A stretch of 25,642 nt of DNA. It comes from a virus. This document shows, piece by piece, positions 19,922 to 25,642 of this stretch (position 1 is the first letter of the stretch; each line of letters starts with the position of its first letter). The notes under the pieces are model-generated. The model was given only the letters and a program-made list of their open reading frames with translations. It did no database searches and was not told the DNA's origin. The position numbers and the translations under genes were made by a program. The stretch lies in the IMG/VR virus record IMGVR_UViG_3300020172_002313, positions 1 through 25,642 of that record; one strand, 5' to 3'.

Positions 19922-20620
19922 AGGGTGTGCGGGGGTAACTCTTTGATGGCTTATCGATTACTCATTGACTTTATTTAGTGCTAAATCCAGACACCCCCAA
20001 ACGGCGGGAGTCATTTAGGTTTATCCAACATTTGTTAGCATTTGTGCTAACGACCTGAAGACGTCGGTCAGGTCGATTCCTTTGGCGGTTCAGCCCCACA
20101 GCCCCGCAAATCGTTGCTGGGCAACGGGACTGCTGGGTTTGCCCGCTCCTCACCCAGTTGGAAGCCGCCTGGTCTTCTGGTCGGCTGCATGGGACCACGT
20201 CCAAAATCAACAAAAACGTCACTTTTTTGACGTTTCCAGCAGCGGACCGTAAACCTTCATTTTTTCACTTTTCTTCACTTTTCTGAAAGCCTTATGCCAT
20301 AAGGGTTTCACGGTACGCGTATTTTGTAAGAAAGTACGGCAAACGCGGAAACGGGCAAAAAGCGTCAAAATCTCTCGATTTGCGTCGATGGGACCGGTCG
20401 ACCGGTCGAGAGGACCTGCTCAACCTGTCTGGAAAGACGGGTTTAGTCCCGTTGGTCAGCCGTATCGGCGGGGCTAATGGGCTAAATCGGGGCAAATCGG
20501 TGCTTTCAGCCTGGTCAAGGGCTCGACTAACCGAACGGATGCGCTGTTTCCTCATTTTCTTCACCCTGTCGGATAAACCCAAACAACGACCACGAGACAT
20601 CCAGAACCCGCAACATCGGC
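19922..20620. other. Gene-free region of about 700 bases
   Basis: AGCCCCG at 20100 and CGGGACT at 20125 form an imperfect hairpin; AGTCCCG at 20445 with CGGGGCT at 20469 forms another. GACCGGTCGACCGGTC (20392-20407) is a 16-base palindrome. AACGTCA/TGACGTT (20215-20235) is a hairpin with a T-rich loop, and CCTTATG/CATAAGG lies near 20289. A minus-strand frame of 102 codons (20292-20600) is rich in Arg/Ser/Pro, has no ribosome site and crosses the palindromes; it is not accepted. Confidence 0.5.
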
Positions 20621-20649
20621 TTGACTTCGTAACACCCTTGCGCTATTAT
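20621..20649 (+). promoter_or_regulatory. Sigma70 promoter TTGACT-N17-TATTAT
   Basis: TTGACT at 20621, 17 bases, TATTAT at 20644, followed by GGTACTG. The spacer contains GTAACACCC (20629-20637). About 40 bases before the ATG at 20689, with the leader ATAAACCTAGAC and AAGGAAA. Confidence 0.85.
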
Positions 20650-20688
20650 GGTACTGTAAGATAAACCTAGACAAAGGAAAATAAAACT

Positions 20689-21192
20689 ATGGGATACACG
20701 CACTACTTCATCCGAGACAAGAAACGACTTGGGTCTGCGTACTTTTACGGCAAACTCGCACTAGACGCAAAGGCGATTATCTCCGAGGCGAAAAACTCGG
20801 GCATCGTTATTGGCGACAAGGTTGGTTACGGTTCACCAGAGTTCACCGAGGCGTACTTCTCCCTCAATGGTGATGCGACGGCAGGGATTGACCACGAGAC
20901 ATTTCATTGGGAAGCATTACCCGTTCAACCTGAGTGGCAAAAAGAATACCAAAAAGGCGGAAGCGAAATCTTCGACTTTTGTAAAACGGCGTACAAACCC
21001 TACGATGCAGTCGTTACGGCGATACTTATCAGGGCGAAAGTCATCTACGGCGACTGTGTGAGTATCCGTTCAGACGGCGATTGGTCGGACTGGCAGGCAG
21101 GGCGAGACCTGTACGAAAGGGTCTTTGGAGAGACAGCACCCAACCCATTCGGAAGGGTGTACGAAGTTGAGTCGGTTGAGGTTATTTCCTAA
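20689..21192 (+). CDS. Conserved phage protein (MGYTHY family)
   Basis: 167 residues. MGYTHYFIRDKKRLGSAYFY and EIFDFCKTAYKPYDAVVTAIL belong to a familiar phage hypothetical family that opens with GYTHYW and has FCKTA-KPYD-VV-A-L near the C-terminus. Function unknown. A clear promoter and AAGGA site support the start. Standing alone between minus-strand operons. Confidence 0.85.
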   Translation: MGYTHYFIRDKKRLGSAYFYGKLALDAKAIISEAKNSGIVIGDKVGYGSPEFTEAYFSLNGDATAGIDHETFHWEALPVQPEWQKEYQKGGSEIFDFCKTAYKPYDAVVTAILIRAKVIYGDCVSIRSDGDWSDWQAGRDLYERVFGETAPNPFGRVYEVESVEVIS

Positions 21193-21203
21193 ACCGCAAC
21201 CGC

Positions 21204-21362
21204 TTATTCGCTGACGGTTACGAGTTCCTCTTTGGGGAGTTCGTCTAGTTCACACAAGAGACGCAGGTCTAGAAGTAAATCGACCATCTCTGATGTTGCC
21301 ACGAGGTCTCGCCCCGAGATGGTGTTGATGGTTTTATCTATGAGTGCAATGGTAGGCGACAT
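21204..21362 (-). CDS. 52-residue hypothetical protein
   Basis: Starts MSPTIALIDKTINTISGRDL and ends KEELVTVSE. ACAGGAAACC precedes the ATG, and the leader AAACTATTTAGAC is like the AAACCTAGAC leader. Helical and acidic. Not recognised. Stop lies 12 bases from that of the convergent gene. Confidence 0.65.
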   Translation of the reverse strand: MSPTIALIDKTINTISGRDLVATSEMVDLLLDLRLLCELDELPKEELVTVSE

Positions 21363-21392
21363 GGTTTCCTGTCTAAATAGTTTATCTGAGTT

Positions 21393-21542
21393 TTATTCGT
21401 AGAACGGTTCAGTCGGTCTTTCTGACGGGTGGTCTCTTTCCCACTTGCGTAATCGATACCACGCCCACCCGAGGGGTATGACGACGAACGACACGAACAG
21501 TATCTTGACGGTCACAAGACCGATGATTATTCGTTTACGCAT
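21393..21542 (-). CDS. 49-residue membrane protein
   Basis: MRKRIIIGLVTVKILFVSFV then VIPLGWAWYR and a charged tail. One transmembrane helix at about 4-28 with positive charges before it, so the charged tail would be outside unless reversed by RLRK after the helix. Overlaps the previous gene by eight bases. Not recognised. Confidence 0.65.
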   Translation of the reverse strand: MRKRIIIGLVTVKILFVSFVVIPLGWAWYRLRKWERDHPSERPTEPFYE

Positions 21543-21744
21543 CACCGAGAAGTAGAAGTGCTTCGTCAATCTGCATGGATGTCTTGATGTTGTGGTCGCC
21601 GTCGTACATGACAGTCACATAGTTCGCACCCCGAGAAGGGTCTTTTGCTAGGTCGCAAAGTTCTGCGTATGCCTGTGCGATTGCGTCCATGTGGTTGTCT
21701 GACTCGTAAATCATTTCCCAACGGACTAGGTAAGGTTTGGTCAC
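21535..21744 (-). CDS. Small hypothetical protein, GTG start
   Basis: 69 residues; GTG start overlaps the previous stop (GTGA). MTKPYLVRWEMIYESDNHMD with helix AIAQAYAELCDLAKDPSRGA and a strand TVMYDGDH. It resembles small phage proteins with strand-helix-strand domains similar to that at 6184-6696. Not recognised. Confidence 0.7.
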   Translation of the reverse strand: MTKPYLVRWEMIYESDNHMDAIAQAYAELCDLAKDPSRGANYVTVMYDGDHNIKTSMQIDEALLLLGDA

Positions 21745-21974
21745 AACTCTTCTCCGTTCTCGTCTTGATAAACAAGAAATCTTGCGTTCTCAACACCAAA
21801 GTCCTCTTGCGCCCAACCCTCAACTCGTTCCATCACATCTTCGATGGTTACTTCTGAGGTGCTATCGGGGTTTTCTGATACGATAAGTTCCACAACATCT
21901 GACACAACAAATGAGATTACTTTCATTACATTGATGCGTTCTGGTAGTTCGTTCACAGTCTCAGTCTTGGTCAT
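21741..21974 (-). CDS. Small hypothetical protein
   Basis: 77 residues from the ATG at 21974 overlapping the previous stop (ATGA). ISFVVSDVVELIVSENPDST and VTIEDVMERVEGWAQEDFGV; acidic. Not recognised. Confidence 0.7.
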   Translation of the reverse strand: MTKTETVNELPERINVMKVISFVVSDVVELIVSENPDSTSEVTIEDVMERVEGWAQEDFGVENARFLVYQDENGEEL

Positions 21975-22183
21975 ACGAATGCATCCACTTGCCATTGGAA
22001 CATCGGTTTGACACCGAGGTCATCAGTGACGCAACGGGAAGTTACCTCAACATCGACTTTGTATTGCTCCAAGTATGCGAGTTCCTCTGCAAGTTCTACT
22101 TTCGCAGTCTCTATCTCGTAACGGAGTTCTGATATTCGCTTTGAGGTTGTCTCAAAGGTGCGCTTTTTCTTTTTTAGTTTCAT
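21971..22183 (-). CDS. Small coiled-coil protein
   Basis: 70 residues with a very basic N-terminus (MKLKKKKRTF) followed by a coiled-coil helix (ISELRYEIETAKVELAEELA). First gene of a four- or five-gene coupled unit (21204-22183). Ribosome site is weak. Not recognised. Confidence 0.7.
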   Translation of the reverse strand: MKLKKKKRTFETTSKRISELRYEIETAKVELAEELAYLEQYKVDVEVTSRCVTDDLGVKPMFQWQVDAFV

Positions 22184-22222
22184 TGCCTATGTCTTTCGTC
22201 TAGTTTGTCTATGTTGGTTATT

Positions 22223-22251
22223 ACTTTACCTAACGGGTGTAACGAAGTCAA
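22223..22251 (-). promoter_or_regulatory. Promoter TTGACT-N17-TAAAGT with GTTACACCC in the spacer
   Basis: Minus strand: TTGACT (22246-22251), 17 bases including GTTACACCC, TAAAGT (22223-22228). Together with the promoters at 20621 and 23437 it shows the full arrangement: TTGACTTCGT-ACACCC and a -10 element. Confidence 0.75.
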
Positions 22252-22254
22252 TGA

Positions 22255-22512
22255 TTAGAAAGTGTCGTTTGCCGTTAGTGACTCAGGGAGAACTAATGCT
22301 CGCTGTGCTTCAACGATTAGTGCATCTGCTTTGTAGAGTAAGTCTCGCACCTGACTAACGGTTTCCCTATATACCGCACTTGTTTGTTCAGGTTCTCGTG
22401 CTAAGAGTTCCGAAAGAACAATGTCTTGTGTGTAATGAAGTGAGTTATTTACTCGACCAAGAGACATTGCGTCTCCATCGAATATTTCCCTAATGCCTAT
22501 ATTTTCTGTCAT
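22255..22512 (-). CDS. Small hypothetical helical protein
   Basis: 85 residues, mostly helical (EQTSAVYRETVSQVRDLLYK, ADALIVEAQRALVL). AAAGGCAAG as weak ribosome site. Promoter TTGCTT-N17-TATAAT upstream. Its stop lies close to the promoter of the next minus operon. Not recognised. Confidence 0.68.
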   Translation of the reverse strand: MTENIGIREIFDGDAMSLGRVNNSLHYTQDIVLSELLAREPEQTSAVYRETVSQVRDLLYKADALIVEAQRALVLPESLTANDTF

Positions 22513-22555
22513 CTATTTACTTGCCTTTCTATTGCTAGTTTTATATTACATATCC

Positions 22556-22584
22556 ATTATATGGCACCCGCAGCCAGAAAGCAA
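22556..22584 (-). promoter_or_regulatory. Sigma70 promoter TTGCTT-N17-TATAAT
   Basis: Minus strand: TTGCTT at 22579-22584, TATAAT at 22556-22561, GGATATG after it. Upstream lie two ATGTTCGCA direct repeats and a CGCCACCG box. Confidence 0.65.
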
Positions 22585-22642
22585 CCCCCCTGCCAAACAA
22601 ATGTTCGCAACACAAAACATATGTTCGCACCCCCCGAAAGTT

Positions 22643-22665
22643 TATATCCGCCACCGTTCAGGTTG
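22643..22665 (-). repeat. CGCCACCG box, copy 9 of 9
   Basis: TATATCCGCCACCGTTCAGG then TTG on the plus strand; minus-strand continuation GATATAAACTTTCG. About 80 bases upstream of the TTGCTT/TATAAT promoter of 22255-22512. Confidence 0.8.
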
Positions 22666-22841
22666 GGGGATACTTCTGATTATCCCTGAGTTGGGTCGAG
22701 GCTTTGACTTCTGGTTCTGGTTCTGGAAGTCCCGCTCGGTTCTTCATTTTACGGGACTTCTGATTTGATTTTTCGTCGATTCGTTTTCGACTCGACTTGT
22801 TTTTGACTCGAAACTCAGATAAACTAAAAAAAGGGGTGATA
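22666..22841. other. Operon-border module with perfect AGTCCCG hairpin
   Basis: GAAGTCCCG (22726) and CGGGACTTC (22752) form a perfect nine-base inverted repeat, followed on the plus strand by TGATTTGATTTTT, so it resembles a terminator here. GTTCTGG repeats and a TCGA cluster (22769-22799) flank it. This region also leads into the plus-strand gene at 22842. Confidence 0.6.
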
Positions 22842-23477
22842 ATGGCACTAACTGAACTAGAAATACTAGAACAAATCAGCAAACATTGGGTCTCGTACCG
22901 CAAAAAGTGGAAGATACAGCAGAACTCTTGCATCTTGGCGTGCAACTTCGCTCGACAAATCCTTCTTCGATTCGACATCGACCACGAAGTTTTACCCATC
23001 GGGACTACAGTCTTCAACCGTAGAGGTTGGGAACTGTTCGGGGTCCCGGCAAAACAACTACCTGACGACGCATGGCATGTTCATTGTTCGAGCCAATCTT
23101 TGGGTAAAGGGTTCGGTGGACATGTAATAATCCAGACGGAAAACCACTTCTTTGACCCAACCGTCGGGGCGTTCTCTCGACCAGAAAAAGAAATGATGTT
23201 CGGAGAAACCGTGATAGTCCCGTTGGCGAACATGGATGTTCACGCACGGGACTCTCATACACATCCGATACACCTTGCGTTCCGCACCAACAAGTTTTGG
23301 ACTTTCCCGATTGGGTCGGGGTTGTATTCCTTCTACATCGAGAAGTGGAACACCATTTACCGAAGGTCACCCGATTGGCAGATATCCCCCGACGAGTTGG
23401 GGATACCTGCGATAGTTGCAGATATGCGTAGGGTACTTGACTTCGTGGCACCCACCCCATATAATGGTACTAGTTAG
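22842..23477 (+). CDS. Putative Cys-His-Asp (transglutaminase/papain-fold) protein
   Basis: 211 residues from the ATG at 22842, with GGGGTGAT upstream. NSCILACNFARQIL places C30 at a helix start, GGHVII gives H94 and FFDPTVGAF gives D105; this order and the GGHV--DPT--F pattern fit the transglutaminase-like/papain-like fold. The last 40 bases of coding also carry the next gene's promoter (TTGACT-N17-TATAAT). Several AGTCCCG/CGGGACT motifs lie inside the gene. Enzyme activity and target are inferred. Confidence 0.62.
   Translation: MALTELEILEQISKHWVSYRKKWKIQQNSCILACNFARQILLRFDIDHEVLPIGTTVFNRRGWELFGVPAKQLPDDAWHVHCSSQSLGKGFGGHVIIQTENHFFDPTVGAFSRPEKEMMFGETVIVPLANMDVHARDSHTHPIHLAFRTNKFWTFPIGSGLYSFYIEKWNTIYRRSPDWQISPDELGIPAIVADMRRVLDFVAPTPYNGTS
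23437..23465 (+). promoter_or_regulatory. Sigma70 promoter TTGACT-N17-TATAAT inside a coding end
   Basis: Consensus -10 and near-consensus -35, with GTGGCACCC in the spacer, then GGTACTAG. Same block as the promoter at 20621 (TTGACTTCGT, then GGTACT). It starts 12 codons before the stop of the gene at 22842 and drives the following gene cluster. Confidence 0.85.
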
Positions 23478-23501
23478 ATAAACCTAGACAAGGAGAAATA
23501 A

Positions 23502-23750
23502 ATGAAAACAAAATATCCATCAAATCATTGGAAGCAAGTAGTCCTAGACATTATGGACATCATTGACAATGTCGAGGGCGCAGGACTACCGACAGACTTG
23601 GACATCGTTCTCGCACGACACGACGACTATCTCACGACGACACCTCTCCCTAAGAATATTGCGGAGTGGTTTGACGAACTCATTGACTTACTAAACAATG
23701 TTGAGGGCGCAGAACTTGAGCGTGAACTCAAAGGTTGGGTACTACCGTGA
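23502..23750 (+). CDS. Small hypothetical protein
   Basis: 82 residues, acidic, helical; two segments repeat the pattern IIDNVEGAGL / LLNNVEGAEL, pointing to an internal duplication of about 50 residues. AAGGAG seven bases before ATG. Not recognised. Overlaps the LysM gene by GTGA. Confidence 0.74.
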   Translation: MKTKYPSNHWKQVVLDIMDIIDNVEGAGLPTDLDIVLARHDDYLTTTPLPKNIAEWFDELIDLLNNVEGAELERELKGWVLP

Positions 23751-24043
23751 AAAACACATTACTTCTCGTGGGGATAGTCGTTGGTTTAGTCGTAGCAGTT
23801 ATCGTTGGTGAGGAAACCAGCAACAACTTCACTTGCGAAAACACACCACACAGAGTGTTTTCGGGCGACACGCTATGGCGTATCGCAGAAACGAAGTGTG
23901 ATGGGAACATACAACACGCAACAGACAAACTAGTTAACGCATACGGAACAACTATTCAGGTTGGATGGACTATCTACTTACCCGAGAACGAAAACTGTGA
24001 AATCGTCGTCACCAACGCAGGGCAAGTGTATGAAAACTGTTGA
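23747..24043 (+). CDS. Membrane-anchored LysM domain protein
   Basis: 98 residues starting at GTG, overlapping the previous stop (GTGA). The N-terminal 20 residues (MKNTLLLVGIVVGLVVAVIV) are a signal anchor. A single LysM domain follows (about 34-82: HRVFSGDTLWRIAETKCDGN to QVGWTIYLPE), the fold that binds N-acetylglucosamine of peptidoglycan. Possible role in cell-wall contact or superinfection control; no catalytic domain is attached. Cysteines 30, 51, 84 and 98 could form disulfides outside the membrane. Confidence 0.85.
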   Translation: MKNTLLLVGIVVGLVVAVIVGEETSNNFTCENTPHRVFSGDTLWRIAETKCDGNIQHATDKLVNAYGTTIQVGWTIYLPENENCEIVVTNAGQVYENC

Positions 24044-24254
24044 GTTCTGCGAACTACCGAGCAACCAACAGGATGTTTTTCTGGGTATCGCAACCGAGTG
24101 GCTAGTGGAACACGGACACCTACCGTGGACTGAGGAAGTTTGGGAAAGCGACAAATACTCTGACCGTATCTATGAAAAAGCGAACGAACTGTGGAAAGAA
24201 TATTGTGAGAAGTCTATGGAGAAACAGGAAGCGTACCCAAATCGGGATAAATAG
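24030..24254 (+). CDS. Small hypothetical protein
   Basis: 74 residues from the ATG at 24030, overlapping the end of the LysM gene by 14 bases. MKTVEFCELPSNQQDVFLGI, LPWTEEVWESDKYSDRIYEK; acidic and helical. Ribosome site is weak, as for coupled genes. Not recognised. Confidence 0.68.
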   Translation: MKTVEFCELPSNQQDVFLGIATEWLVEHGHLPWTEEVWESDKYSDRIYEKANELWKEYCEKSMEKQEAYPNRDK

Positions 24255-24268
24255 CCGAGAGCAATACA

Positions 24269-25642
24269 ATGGTTTCCGTGGATAAAAGACTGTTTCTGAA
24301 CGACGACCACTTGGTTTCGACTTCGCCGTATGACCGAGCCGAAGTGGAACAAATCAAAGCCATCAATGGAGCAAAATGGGACAAAGTAGCCAAAGCGTGG
24401 CGTATCCCAATGAGTTCCGTTGTTGAGGCACGGGACTTCGGGATGCGCAACGGGTTTACCATCGACCCACAAGTTCTGACCTTCGACCTGCCCGAGAAAC
24501 TCAACCCCATCTTCGGCGTAACTCTTGACGGCGACTTTATTTACATGTCGTTCGCTTACGACCCCGTAAAAGTCAAAGCAGTCAAGGGAATACCGAGCGT
24601 TACTTGGCACGCCAAGACCAAAGCGTGGCGTTCGCCCGTCGCAAGCATCGCCGAATGCATTGAATGGGCAGACAAGTTCAACCAACCAGTTCCAGAAAAC
24701 CTTGCTCGACTAGCCGAACAAATCAAAGAAACACACGACGACTCGGTGCAACAGTCCCGTTCGACCGATGCCGAACTCGAAGTGGCGGGACTCCCGCTTC
24801 TTCCGTACCAGAGAGCCGGAGTCAAATACGCTGCTCAGTCGAGGAGGTGTTTCATCGCAGACGACATGGGACTGGGAAAAACCCTTCAGGCGATTGCGAC
24901 TTTGGAATATGTGCCGAACTCTTACCCTGCTGTGGTGGTCTGTCCCCCAAACTTGGTTCTCAACTGGCAAAAAGAATACGGAAAGTGGTTGCCTGAACGG
25001 AAAGTGGTGACAGTTACCGACCGAAAGTCGTTTCCCGAGGACAGAAACTTTGATGTTCTTGTTATCGGTTACTCAAATATCTCGCATTGGCAGAAGCAAA
25101 TCACCAACTTCAGGTCGTTTGTTTTCGACGAATCACATTACGTCAAATCTCCGACGTCGCAGCGCACCAAAGCAGCCATCAAAATCGCTCGAACAGCCCC
25201 GCCAGATGGCATCATTTTGTGTCTCACAGGCACCCCCGTGACCAATCGACCAGCCGAGTACGCCAGCCAACTCGACGTTCTTGGAAAACTCAACACATTT
25301 GGTGGACTTTGGGGTTTTTACCGACGGTACTGCGGTGCTTTCAGGGACAGATTCGGTCAATGGAACATCAGCGGAAACTCAAATCTTGATGAACTGAACG
25401 AAAGGTTGCGTGGGAACTGTTACATTCGTCGAACCAAGGACCAAGTTCTGAAGGACCTGCCTCCCGTTCGACACGCAAATGTTGTTGTGTCTGGTAGTCC
25501 CGTACAGATGCAGGAGTATCGAAAAGCCGAGCGGGACATCGTTGAATATTTGGTCGAGCGAGCCAAGCAGATTGCACTCGAACTGGGAACTTCGCCTGGG
25601 TCAGCAGCCGTGCAAGCCCGAATGAAGGCAGAATCAAACGAA
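24269..25642 (+). CDS. SMARCAL1-like SNF2 ATPase (3' end outside window)
   Basis: 458 residues visible, open to the last base. Two N-terminal repeats (about 20-47 and 97-123, each ending KAWR-P) resemble HARP domains, which bind forked or annealable DNA. The SNF2 helicase core follows: motif Q LLPYQRAGV (178-186), Walker A DDMGLGKT (198-205), CPPNLVLNWQKE (225-236), DESH (287-290), motif III LTGTP (319-323), and the RecA-1 end YIRRTKDQVLKDLPP. Domain two lies beyond the window. HARP-SNF2 proteins re-anneal single strands and remodel replication forks; phage copies are likely replication or recombination factors. AGTCCCG/CGGGACT pairs occur inside the coding region. Confidence 0.9.
   Translation, partial: MVSVDKRLFLNDDHLVSTSPYDRAEVEQIKAINGAKWDKVAKAWRIPMSSVVEARDFGMRNGFTIDPQVLTFDLPEKLNPIFGVTLDGDFIYMSFAYDPVKVKAVKGIPSVTWHAKTKAWRSPVASIAECIEWADKFNQPVPENLARLAEQIKETHDDSVQQSRSTDAELEVAGLPLLPYQRAGVKYAAQSRRCFIADDMGLGKTLQAIATLEYVPNSYPAVVVCPPNLVLNWQKEYGKWLPERKVVTVTDRKSFPEDRNFDVLVIGYSNISHWQKQITNFRSFVFDESHYVKSPTSQRTKAAIKIARTAPPDGIILCLTGTPVTNRPAEYASQLDVLGKLNTFGGLWGFYRRYCGAFRDRFGQWNISGNSNLDELNERLRGNCYIRRTKDQVLKDLPPVRHANVVVSGSPVQMQEYRKAERDIVEYLVERAKQIALELGTSPGSAAVQARMKAESNE

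Noticed and set aside
20292-20600. Minus-strand ORF of 102 codons
   Set aside because: Arg/Ser/Pro-rich with no ribosome site, and it covers palindromes and AGTCCCG hairpins; it looks like chance opening in a regulatory region.
4780-22665. CRISPR-like array from the repeated CGCCACCG boxes
   Set aside because: Copies are hundreds to thousands of bases apart with genes in between, with no regular spacers and no cas genes.

Overview
The window looks like part of a double-stranded DNA bacteriophage genome, or a phage-derived element, from an actinobacterial host. Genes are short and tightly packed, with many ATGA, GTGA and TAATG stop/start overlaps. Most encode small proteins of unknown function. 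Recognisable families are typical of phages or actinobacteria: a WhiB-type iron-sulfur regulator, an N-terminal-threonine (proteasome-beta/HslV-like) hydrolase, DNA methyltransferases, DUF2958, DUF1281-like and DUF4314 proteins, a MoxR/CobS-like AAA ATPase next to a CobT-like VWA protein, and a SNF2 helicase. DnaA-box-like sequences include the TTGTCCACA form used by high-GC Gram-positives. No structural, packaging or integrase gene is visible. Base composition looks moderate by eye (not computed).

Layout. 1-3095 (+): a truncated and a complete tandem DNA methyltransferase, a small protein, the threonine hydrolase and WhiB, all translationally overlapping. 3087-4508 (-): a replication-type group (two proteins resembling phage helicase-loader/replication regions, a 28-residue membrane peptide, two ribbon-helix-helix-like proteins). 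4509-5201: gene-free and rich in hairpins. 5202-9238 (-): small accessory genes. 9614-10340 (+): island with a helicase-associated/HTH protein and a two-helix membrane protein. 10488-13750 (-): VWA protein, AAA ATPase and two small genes. 14110-19867: mostly minus-strand small genes, with two or three small plus-strand ORFs at operon borders. 20689-21192 (+), 21204-22512 (-), then 22842 to the end (+): a Cys-His-Asp protein, a LysM membrane-anchored protein, small proteins and an N-terminal part of a HARP/SNF2 ATPase that runs off the window.

The most striking content is non-coding. Many operons share a layout, read in the minus direction: rho-independent terminator of the upstream operon; one or more AGTCCCG/AGCCCCG motifs, often as inverted pairs; a TCGA-rich cluster; a conserved box CAACCTGAACGGTGGCG followed by TATA-like sequence (nine copies); a promoter with GTTACACCCC in its spacer, in some cases a perfect inverted repeat TTACACCCC-N12-GGGGTGTAA; then a leader with AAACCTA before the Shine-Dalgarno. 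Two of these borders also carry DnaA-box clusters. This suggests one global regulatory system for dozens of accessory genes, perhaps linked to replication. The sequence motifs are seen directly; the regulatory interpretation is inference.
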